Positions 27,427 to 33,372 of a stretch of DNA of 33,372 nucleotides are shown here, piece by piece. Made by a program: the position numbers and the translations under genes. This DNA comes from Hyphomicrobiales bacterium (GTDB lineage Bacteria > Pseudomonadota > Alphaproteobacteria > Rhizobiales > JAJFHC01): NCBI GenBank assembly GCA_021775835.1, contig JAJFHC010000306.1, forward strand, positions 1-33,372. Direction: 5' to 3'. The first letter of the stretch is position 1. Each line of letters opens with the position of its first letter. The notes under the pieces are model-generated. The model saw only the letters and a list, made by a program, of their open reading frames with translations, had not been told where the DNA came from and did no database searches.

Positions 27427-28698
27427 TTAGTCATCACCGCCGAAGGTGAGACCCTTGCCGATGGTTTCGTTTCCAAATTTGTTTCGCAACTTGTCCATGG
27501 CGAGTTCTGCGTCGGCGCGCTTTTCCGATTGGGGATCAAACAGGTTTTTCTGACCGGCCTGAGCGTCGCTGACGAGGTTGGACATGCCGATCCCGATGAG
27601 TCGGAAGCGTGTGCCGTCGGTCTCGCCAAGGAGCATGGGTTTTGCCACCTTGAACAAGACGTCTGCGAGTTGCGTGGGGCTGCCGAGGGTATGGCTGCGA
27701 GTCCTGATCCTGAAGTCGGCAGAGCGCAGCTTGAGAACTGCCGTGGACCCGGCTATGCCCGATCGCTTTGCGCGGCGTGAAACCTTTTCACACAAGGTCC
27801 ACAGTATTTTTTCCAGCTTCCGGGCGTCGGCCAGGTCTTCATTGAAGGTCGTCTCCGCACTGATGCTTTTGGCCTCACCGCTGGGTGAGATCTCCCGAGA
27901 GTCTTCGCCACGTGCGAGGTGATACAATCGTGAACCGATGACGCCATACCGGGACATCAGGACATTTTTTTCTGCGGCCTGAAGATCGCCAACCAGCCGG
28001 ATGCCATCCTTTTCCAGTTTTCGCCGCAGCGCCTTGCCGACCCCCCAGATGATGCCAACAGGCTGTGATGCCAGAAAGCCGACGGCTTCTGCATTGCCGA
28101 TCACCGAAAACCCCCTCGGTTTGTCGAGGTCAGAGGCCACCTTGGCGAGAAACTTGTTGTAGGACAGGCCGATGGAAACCGAGATCCGGATTTCACGTTC
28201 AATTCGCGATGCCAGCATGGCGAGAGTCCGGGCCGGCGAGCGACCGTGCAGTCTTTCAGTGCCCGACAGATCGAGAAACGCTTCATCGATGGACAGGGGC
28301 TCAACAAGTGGTGTGAGTTCGCGCATGATGTCTCGGACCTCATGGCCGACTTTGGAGTACTTTTCCATGTTGGGCTTGATGACCGTTGCTTCAGGGCAGG
28401 CCTTCAGGGCCTTGAACATTGGCATCGCCGATCCGACACCCTTGATCCTGGCGATGTAACAGGCGGTGCTGACGACGCCCCGGCGTCCTCCGCCAATGAT
28501 AAGAGGTTTGTCTCGCAAGTCAGGGTTGTCGCGTTTCTCGACGGCGGCGTAGAATGCATCGCAGTCGAGATGGGCTATTGACAGTGTTTCGAGTTCCCGG
28601 TGTCGCAGCAACCGCGGGCTGGAGCAGGCATCGCATCGTGTATGCCGGGGCGCGGCGGCCAGACAGTCTCTGCAAAATCCAGGCTCAAGATCGCTCAT
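27427..28698 (-). CDS. dinB: DNA polymerase IV (Y family) with N-terminal four-cysteine ribbon
   Basis: A 423-residue translesion polymerase. An N-terminal extension has Cys9-x2-Cys12 and Cys22-x2-Cys25 ([17 protein letters not shown]), probably a zinc ribbon. The polymerase core starts at about 41 with [14 protein letters not shown] (Asp46), then [21 protein letters not shown], and the catalytic SIDEAFLD (Asp139, Glu140). The helix-hairpin-helix and little-finger domains follow. GQKNLFDPQ near the C-terminus is a clamp-binding motif. It converges with eipB; the 134-bp gap between them holds only a small inverted repeat. Confidence 0.94.
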   Translation of the reverse strand: MSDLEPGFCRDCLAAAPRHTRCDACSSPRLLRHRELETLSIAHLDCDAFYAAVEKRDNPDLRDKPLIIGGGRRGVVSTACYIARIKGVGSAMPMFKALKACPEATVIKPNMEKYSKVGHEVRDIMRELTPLVEPLSIDEAFLDLSGTERLHGRSPARTLAMLASRIEREIRISVSIGLSYNKFLAKVASDLDKPRGFSVIGNAEAVGFLASQPVGIIWGVGKALRRKLEKDGIRLVGDLQAAEKNVLMSRYGVIGSRLYHLARGEDSREISPSGEAKSISAETTFNEDLADARKLEKILWTLCEKVSRRAKRSGIAGSTAVLKLRSADFRIRTRSHTLGSPTQLADVLFKVAKPMLLGETDGTRFRLIGIGMSNLVSDAQAGQKNLFDPQSEKRADAELAMDKLRNKFGNETIGKGLTFGGDD

Positions 28699-28759
28699 GA
28701 CAGCTGCCAGTTTCAGCGCAGTTTGAGGGCCGCCATTGTACTGGCATCGACGTGTCGTG

Positions 28760-29416
28760 TCAGGACAGATGTTCGGTTACATACGAGACCACTTCATGCC
28801 ACTTGTCCGTACGGAAGTGGGCTTCATCGAGAGGCGACACGACTTGGGAAAGACGTACATCCTGAAGGAAATGGACCAGATTTACCTGGGGCGTGTATTC
28901 TGCAACCGACAGAATGTTGCTCGGACTGTCGTCAAGAAACAGCACGCGTTCGTCGTGTTCGTGCAACATGGTCTTGATGGTGGGGCCCTTGGGGCCGATG
29001 TTGGCAATTATGGGGTAATCGAAGCCGTGTCCGCGAAGGTTTTCCGTCCGTGCATCGAGATAACGAGGTGGCAGGTTGGTCAGCAGAATGATGTCTGCAT
29101 GGTCCTCCAGAGCCCGAAGGCCTTCGTGAGCGCCGTCGATCAGGGCGAGTTCATGGGTGTGGTCATCGAAGAAGCCGAGCAACATTGTGGAGACATCTGC
29201 TGACGAGGCGGGCTGGTCGGTGCCGTGCGACTTGATGTTGCCGTTGAGGGCAAAACTGGTCGCGTCCAGCCAGTGCCCGTGTCTCTCCAGGTAATCTTCC
29301 AGACCGCGAAGAAAGTGCACGACCACTTCGTCCACGTCGCAGATGATGAGAGGTTTTTCCGGGTGAATATCGACAGACTCGAGTTGCTCGGAGACCGCCG
29401 GGTCTAGTGCCGTCAT
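28760..29416 (-). CDS. HAD-superfamily hydrolase-like protein
   Basis: A 218-residue protein with the HAD motif [16 protein letters not shown] (Asp-x-Asp), motif [17 protein letters not shown], a conserved lysine in [11 protein letters not shown] and motif [14 protein letters not shown]. All key acids are present, so phosphatase activity is plausible. The frame is open to 29500, but ATG 29416 overlaps the stop of the DUF3572 gene (ATGA) and gives the family-like start. It lies between dinB and DUF3572 on the same strand. Substrate unknown. Confidence 0.88.
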   Translation of the reverse strand: MTALDPAVSEQLESVDIHPEKPLIICDVDEVVVHFLRGLEDYLERHGHWLDATSFALNGNIKSHGTDQPASSADVSTMLLGFFDDHTHELALIDGAHEGLRALEDHADIILLTNLPPRYLDARTENLRGHGFDYPIIANIGPKGPTIKTMLHEHDERVLFLDDSPSNILSVAEYTPQVNLVHFLQDVRLSQVVSPLDEAHFRTDKWHEVVSYVTEHLS

Positions 29417-29709
29417 TGAATGGTTTCTCCGTCCTGGCCGCCACCGAGAATGTAGCGGGCGACAGCAGGGTGCTCCGGAGCGATGCTGGCAAACTCGCAA
29501 AAAATGAAAAGCAGTGATTCATTCGCCATGATGTGATCGAGAACGCCACATAGAAAATCGGGCTCCTGCAATCGGGATCCCAAATCGCCCGGGGACACGC
29601 CGGTGGCAACAATGAATCCGCCGAGGCGATCCTCATCGGTTGCCAGAAATTCCACGGCGCGAATGGCTACGGCTTCCGCGGCGTTGGTCGTCAGGGAGGA
29701 TTGCTTCAT
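29413..29709 (-). CDS. DUF3572 family protein
   Basis: A 98-residue helical protein with AAEAVAIRAVEFLATDEDRLGGFIVATGVSPGDL and EPDFLCGVLDHIMANESLLFIFCEFASIAPEHPAVA, the pattern of DUF3572, an alphaproteobacterial family often next to divK or dinB. Function is unknown. The frame extends to an ATG at 29751, but ATG 29709 gives the usual family N-terminus. Its 5' side shares the divergent region with divK. Confidence 0.87.
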   Translation of the reverse strand: MKQSSLTTNAAEAVAIRAVEFLATDEDRLGGFIVATGVSPGDLGSRLQEPDFLCGVLDHIMANESLLFIFCEFASIAPEHPAVARYILGGGQDGETIQ

Positions 29710-29878
29710 GTCACCAAATCCAAGGGTCCATTGCGGCCATCTTGATGCCACAATATTGTCATTTTTATCAAGTGCTTAGGTAACATTTTCGTGTCATGCT
29801 TACTTATTGCCGGATCTCGAATCGTTTAGACGTGCAGATGGTCGATTCTGTTACGATTGTATCAATACATGCACGATA

Positions 29879-29895
29879 GAATAGTCAAACTATTC
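29879..29895. promoter_or_regulatory. 17-base inverted repeat upstream of divK
   Basis: GAATAGT and ACTATTC arms around CAA form a perfect repeat 31 bases before the divK start. A wider pair, ACGATTG and CAATCGT, encloses it. Position between divergent genes suggests an operator or a folded leader; no regulator is identified. Confidence 0.45.
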
Positions 29896-29926
29896 CAATC
29901 GTGATGTTACTGGGACGTCTCGCACC

Positions 29927-30298
29927 ATGGCCAAGACAGTTCTTATTGTGGAGGACAACGAGCTGAACATGAAGCTTTTTCATGATCTGCTCGATGCACA
30001 CGGCTATCAGACCATTCAGACCCGTGATGGTTTGAAAGCGCTTGAAATTGCTCGAGAACATGTGCCCGACCTCATCCTGATGGACATACAATTGCCCGAA
30101 GTCTCCGGCCTTGAGGTCACTAAATGGCTCAAGGAAGACGAGGATCTCCGCCAAATCCCGGTCATTGCCGTGACTGCCTTCGCGATGAAGGGAGACGAAG
30201 AAAAAATTCGGGAAGGGGGGTGTGAAGCTTACATCTCCAAGCCAATATCCGTTGCGACCTTCATCGAGACCGTACAAACCTTTCTTGGGGACAAGTAA
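29927..30298 (+). CDS. divK: Single-domain response regulator DivK
   Basis: A 123-residue stand-alone receiver domain. [20 protein letters not shown] carries the acidic pocket, Asp53 in [13 protein letters not shown] is the phosphorylation site, and the conserved Thr and Lys appear in [13 protein letters not shown] and YISKPISV. The sequence and the pleD neighbour identify DivK, which controls the kinase pathway leading to CtrA and so asymmetric division. Its stop TAA shares one base with the pleD ATG (TAATG), so translation is coupled. Confidence 0.95.
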   Translation: MAKTVLIVEDNELNMKLFHDLLDAHGYQTIQTRDGLKALEIAREHVPDLILMDIQLPEVSGLEVTKWLKEDEDLRQIPVIAVTAFAMKGDEEKIREGGCEAYISKPISVATFIETVQTFLGDK

Positions 30299-31671
30299 TG
30301 ACTGCTCGCGTACTCGTGGTTGATGACATTCTCGCCAACGTCAAGCTTCTGGAAGCCAAGCTGACGGCGGAATACTTTGAAGTCATTACGGCCATGAGCG
30401 GCGCGGAAGCCCTTGAAATGGCGCAGCGCAACCAACCTGACATTGTTCTGCTTGATGTGATGATGCCGGGAATGGATGGGTTCGAGGTTTGTCGCCGGCT
30501 CAAGTCCAGTCCCCAGACCATGCATATTCCAATCGTCATGGTAACGGCACTGGATCAGCCATCCGACAGAGTTCAGGGTCTCGACGCCGGTGCGGATGAC
30601 TTCCTCACAAAACCGGTCAACGATGTAGCCTTGTTCGCACGTGTGAAAAGCCTCGTGCGGCTCAAGATGTTGACCGACGAGTTGCGTTCACGGGCGGCGA
30701 CCAGCGAAACCATGGGACTGCTGGAAGACATGACTGAGGATCCGACGGTTCAGCAGTTGCCTGGCCGGATCCTTCTGGTCGACGACCCTGACGGTTCCGG
30801 TGAACGTATTGTGTCGACGCTGGAGGGCGATCACCACGTGGAAATTTTCGAGGACCCTCAACAGGCCCTGTTTGCGGCGGCCGAGAACGACTGGGAAATG
30901 ATCATCGTAAATCTGACCCTCAGCAATTACGACGGGCTGAGGCTCTGCTCGCAGTTGCGGTCTCTGGAGCGAACCCGGGCCCTTCCGATTCTTGTACTGG
31001 TTGAGCCGGACGATACGGCGCGGTTGCTGCGAGCACTCGACATTGGTGTCCATGACTATCTTCTGCGGCCGGTTGAGCGCAATGAACTGAAGGCACGGGT
31101 AAAAACACAGCTGCGCAAGCGACGGTATGCGGAGCGTCTGAGGTCGAATGTTGCGCAGAGCATGGAAATGGCCGTCACCGACTCCCTGACCGGCCTGTAC
31201 AACAGGCGTTACATGGAAGGGCACCTGGGAACACTGGTCAACCACGCAGCGAGGCGCGGCAAGGCGATATCCCTCATGATCGTCGACATCGACTTCTTCA
31301 AGGCAGTCAATGACAATCATGGCCACGATGTGGGTGATGAGGTTCTGAAGGAATTCTCGCGTCGTCTGCGTCAGGGGATTCGCGGAATTGATATGGCCTG
31401 CCGTATGGGCGGTGAAGAATTCGTTCTGGTTCTGCCGGATACGGACATGGCGCTGGCCTACACAATCGGCGAGCGACTGCGCCAGGCAATTGCCGGTGTG
31501 CCCTTTGAAGTCGATGAAAAAGCCGGCCCGCTCAGCATTACGATCAGTATCGGTGTCACCACACTGGAACAGGCGGACGATAGTCCGGACACCCTGATCA
31601 AGAGAGCGGACAAGGCACTCTACCGGGCCAAGAGGGACGGGCGCAACAGGGTCGTTGCCGACGCGGCCTAG
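30298..31671 (+). CDS. pleD: Diguanylate cyclase response regulator PleD
   Basis: A 457-residue protein with receiver 1 (1-120, phospho-accepting Asp53, Lys105 in LTKPVND), receiver 2 (about 156-275, where the usual Asp is Asn205 in MIIVNLTLSNYDG, so it is an adaptor domain), and a GGDEF domain with active GGEEF (371-375). The inhibitory c-di-GMP site RGID (362-365) lies five residues before it. It makes c-di-GMP when phosphorylated. PleD with DivK governs polar development and cell-cycle progress. Confidence 0.95.
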   Translation: MTARVLVVDDILANVKLLEAKLTAEYFEVITAMSGAEALEMAQRNQPDIVLLDVMMPGMDGFEVCRRLKSSPQTMHIPIVMVTALDQPSDRVQGLDAGADDFLTKPVNDVALFARVKSLVRLKMLTDELRSRAATSETMGLLEDMTEDPTVQQLPGRILLVDDPDGSGERIVSTLEGDHHVEIFEDPQQALFAAAENDWEMIIVNLTLSNYDGLRLCSQLRSLERTRALPILVLVEPDDTARLLRALDIGVHDYLLRPVERNELKARVKTQLRKRRYAERLRSNVAQSMEMAVTDSLTGLYNRRYMEGHLGTLVNHAARRGKAISLMIVDIDFFKAVNDNHGHDVGDEVLKEFSRRLRQGIRGIDMACRMGGEEFVLVLPDTDMALAYTIGERLRQAIAGVPFEVDEKAGPLSITISIGVTTLEQADDSPDTLIKRADKALYRAKRDGRNRVVADAA

Positions 31672-31789
31672 TTTTTACAGGCACTTTTTGTACTCGCCAT
31701 TACAATCGATCTTCTCGAGAAATCCCTTGGTATTGGCTGATGTCCGGTGTGCTCCGGATAGTCTACGGTTTCTATCACCCCAGTTAAGG

Positions 31790-31804
31790 TTAATGGTTTA
31801 CTAA
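31790..31804. promoter_or_regulatory. Possible CtrA-like site
   Basis: TTAA, seven bases, CTAA differs by one base from the CtrA full site TTAA-N7-TTAA; another TTAA lies at 31784-31787. It is in the gap after pleD, upstream of the candidate small RNA. Such short AT-rich matches occur by chance. Confidence 0.25.
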
Positions 31805-32002
31805 CTATTGTATTTGATCGGGTCAGGTACAAGGTTACGATTGCTTTTGAACCGCAGTCCTATAGTGTTCCCTCAACAACAATTGTCGTATTTCAAACAT
31901 ACGAACAGGGCGTCGAATATAGGACAGGTAACCTGGGTTATGCTGCAGGCAGGGTGACTATAGCCAGCAGATAATCCGAGTATTTCCTTCTGTCCATAGC
32001 AA

Positions 32003-32203
32003 TGCCCTACGGAGTGCTCAGGTCCGCCGCATCTCCTGGGTCCGTAGGGTTACGGCCGGTCTAAACGGTTGGAGTGGCCTCCTCGTGATTGCCGTTTTGG
32101 ACCGGCCACCTTTTCTGTGGCGAACATGGGTACGACTGGATATCCATGATTTCGGTGGGTTGGGGAAATTGAAGCCGGTTCCTTTGGGACCGGCTTCTTT
32201 TTG
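32003..32203 (+). ncRNA. Candidate structured small RNA ending in an intrinsic terminator
   Basis: Three strong hairpins and a terminator lie in a row. Stem 1: CCCTACGGA (32005-32013) with TCCGTAGGG (32041-32049), continued by CTCAGG/CCTGGG. Stem 2: 32054-32068 with 32092-32107, 15 pairs with one bulge; its tip holds GGAGTGGCCTCC. Stem 3: CATGGGTA (32125-32132) with TATCCATG (32141-32148). The tip of stem 2 shows CCTCCTC, complementary to ribosome-binding sites. A smaller hairpin at 31938-31974 may belong to it. No match to tmRNA, RNase P RNA, SRP RNA or 6S RNA was recognised. The rest of the gap 31672-32347 shows no gene, and no clear promoter was found. Confidence 0.5.
32171..32202 (+). terminator. 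Intrinsic terminator of the candidate small RNA
   Basis: GAAGCCGGT (32171-32179) pairs with ACCGGCTTC (32189-32197), extended to 12 pairs with a 3-base loop, followed by TTTTT. There is no T-run on the minus strand, so it acts only on the + strand, where no protein gene precedes it closely. Confidence 0.9.
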
Positions 32204-32283
32204 TCTGGAAACCGGGAAGGGGAGACTGTCCTAGCCAACCCGATAGCACGGCAATCAGTGATATCGCAAAAGCGTTCTCAAAC

Positions 32284-32310
32284 AAAAAAAGGCACCGCGT
32301 CTGCGATGCC
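32284..32310 (-). terminator. Intrinsic terminator of rpmG
   Basis: On the minus strand GGCATCGC pairs with GCGGTGCC (one G-T pair) around AGAC, followed by seven T's. It lies 37 bases after the rpmG stop. Confidence 0.9.
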
Positions 32311-32347
32311 TTCAAGCTGTCAAAACAGCAATATTCAACCCGATCAA

Positions 32348-32515
32348 CTATTTGATCTTGGCTTCCTTGAACTCGACGTGCTTGCGCGCAACAGGGTCAT
32401 ATTTCTTGACGGTCATCTTTTCCGTCATGGTGCGTGAGTTCTTTTTGGTCACGTAGAAAAATCCCGTGTCCGCAGTGCTATTGAGCCTGATCTTGACGGT
32501 GGTTGGCTTTGCCAT
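32348..32515 (-). CDS. rpmG: 50S ribosomal protein L33
   Basis: A 55-residue protein, the normal length: [55 protein letters not shown]. It lacks the paired cysteines of zinc-binding L33 forms, as usual in Alphaproteobacteria. The frame is open upstream, but ATG 32515 fits the family start. A 153-bp gap separates it from the NUDIX gene upstream and no second gene is seen there. Confidence 0.96.
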   Translation of the reverse strand: MAKPTTVKIRLNSTADTGFFYVTKKNSRTMTEKMTVKKYDPVARKHVEFKEAKIK

Positions 32516-32668
32516 TTTGTGTTCTCTCTTCCAAAGAGGCTGGTCCCGGAAACCAAAGTCCGACGGACAGATTTCATCGGTGACCGGATATCCTAAATCT
32601 GGTCCGCACACTACTCAGGATTTGCGCGGTGTCAAGGGTCGTGTCTGGGCTGTCGTTAATTCTTGGAC

Positions 32669-33372
32669 TTAAAGTTCTTCACGAACAAAGGTGTTATTGC
32701 GCATGAAGTAGAATGGGACGGTGTTGTCGCTTTCAATGTAATTAGTGCCGTTGAGCCGGGATTCGAGTTCGGTGAGCACAATGGAGGTAATTTGGGGAAT
32801 GTCGAGGCCGCGGGCATCCTCGAATGTCAACCAGTGTAGGTCCAGAAGCTCATCGGACCCGGCCGACAGATCATGTGGATCATTTTGAATGTGTTCCTCG
32901 TCAACGGCAAAGAATCGAGTGTCAAATCGGCGAACACGTTGTGGTGGGGTGATAGCGCGCGCGATGAAGCGGACACCATGGAGAGCGGGTTCCGCGCCGT
33001 TTTCCGCGAATGCGCGCCAGTCGGCCGATCGTGTCCTGGGAGCCATTTCCATAGCCCTGCCGATGATCAGGCCGGTCTCTTCAAAGGTTTCCCGCACCGC
33101 AGCCATGGCCAGCCCGCGTGCCCGGGCAGGGCTGGGCGTGCCGCGCATCTTCTTGAGCAATTTTTCTTCTGTGAGGCTGTCGAGTGGCGTTGCGGGCAGG
33201 ACACGCGAATCGGAACGGTCGACACGGCCGCCGGGAAACACGAATTTTCCCGGCATGAACTTGTGTCCTTCATGACGTCGACCCATCAGAACCTGATGCC
33301 GGCCTCCTTCCTTTCGGAGGATAATCAGCGTGGCGGCGTCCTTGGGTCTCAGGACACGCGGTTTTTCCGCAG
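32669..33372 (-). CDS. NUDIX hydrolase (N-terminus beyond window)
   Basis: The minus-strand frame is open to the window end, so 234 codons are visible and the start is missing. Before the internal ATG 33286 the frame reads DAATLIILRKEGGRHQVLMG, which belongs to the domain's first strand, so that ATG is not the true start. Then come HKFMPGKFVFPGGRVD and the NUDIX box around GLAMAAVRETFEETGLIIG. Large NUDIX proteins of this type are found next to rpmG in Hyphomicrobiales. They hydrolyse nucleoside diphosphate compounds or CoA; the substrate here is unknown. Confidence 0.9.
   Translation of the reverse strand, partial: AEKPRVLRPKDAATLIILRKEGGRHQVLMGRRHEGHKFMPGKFVFPGGRVDRSDSRVLPATPLDSLTEEKLLKKMRGTPSPARARGLAMAAVRETFEETGLIIGRAMEMAPRTRSADWRAFAENGAEPALHGVRFIARAITPPQRVRRFDTRFFAVDEEHIQNDPHDLSAGSDELLDLHWLTFEDARGLDIPQITSIVLTELESRLNGTNYIESDNTVPFYFMRNNTFVREEL

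Noticed and set aside
30760..31110. Loss of the phosphorylation Asp in PleD receiver 2 as a defect
   Set aside because: A degenerate second receiver acting as an adaptor is normal for PleD.
32125..32172. Two tiny overlapping ORFs inside the structured RNA as an attenuator leader peptide
   Set aside because: No gene follows on the + strand after the terminator, so attenuation makes no sense here.
32003..32203. Known RNA identities (tmRNA, RNase P RNA, SRP RNA, 6S RNA) for the structured region
   Set aside because: No tag peptide, T-arm, SRP tip motif or RNase P core sequence was seen; 6S could not be excluded by eye but no hallmark was recognised.

Overview
The window looks like chromosomal DNA of an alphaproteobacterium of the order Hyphomicrobiales (Rhizobiales), moderately GC-rich and densely coding. 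The main reasons are family content and gene order: clpS-clpA after a phasin gene and a D,D-carboxypeptidase with a SPOR domain; a MipZ-type division ATPase; an EipB/DUF1849 envelope protein; a DinB with an N-terminal four-cysteine ribbon; and DUF3572-divK-pleD-rpmG-NUDIX. No phage, insertion sequence, CRISPR array, tRNA or rRNA was seen.

Region by region. 1-6109 is a leucine/isovalerate breakdown operon on the + strand: the end of isovaleryl-CoA dehydrogenase, an LprI-like (DUF1311) exported protein, a thiolase, a rhodanese-domain protein, and both methylcrotonyl-CoA carboxylase subunits. Several junctions overlap by 4 nt. 6207-9302 holds DUF1489, MipZ, a VWA-domain protein and a membrane-anchored J-domain protein, ending at a strong terminator shared with the convergent D,D-carboxypeptidase gene (9372-10766, minus). 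11184-16215 carries phasin, ClpS, ClpA, AzlC, AzlD and an isoprenylcysteine-methyltransferase-like membrane protein. 16258-22000 holds a HIT protein, a short TPR protein resembling the end of CycH/CcmI, and a run of minus-strand genes: FemAB-like acyltransferase, glycerophosphodiesterase, RidA family, and a two-gene unit for trans-3-hydroxyproline (OCD-family reductase and proline-racemase-family dehydratase).

22200-26184 is the most unusual part: a small exported His/Arg-rich protein behind a strongly folded leader, a small cationic ORF, then a tightly coupled cassette of ECF sigma factor, membrane anti-sigma factor and secreted subtilase. The periplasmic end of the anti-sigma factor has the same strand-helix pattern as the subtilase propeptide. 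This suggests that the protease and the anti-sigma factor interact directly, so that the state of the protease controls the sigma factor. I know of no description of such a mechanism; it is an inference from sequence.

26441-33372 returns to core genes: EipB, DinB, a HAD-family protein, DUF3572, the cell-cycle regulators DivK and PleD, ribosomal protein L33 and a NUDIX hydrolase cut by the window end. The 676-bp gap between pleD and rpmG has no protein gene. It contains a chain of strong hairpins ending in an intrinsic terminator on the + strand, a good candidate for a structured small RNA.
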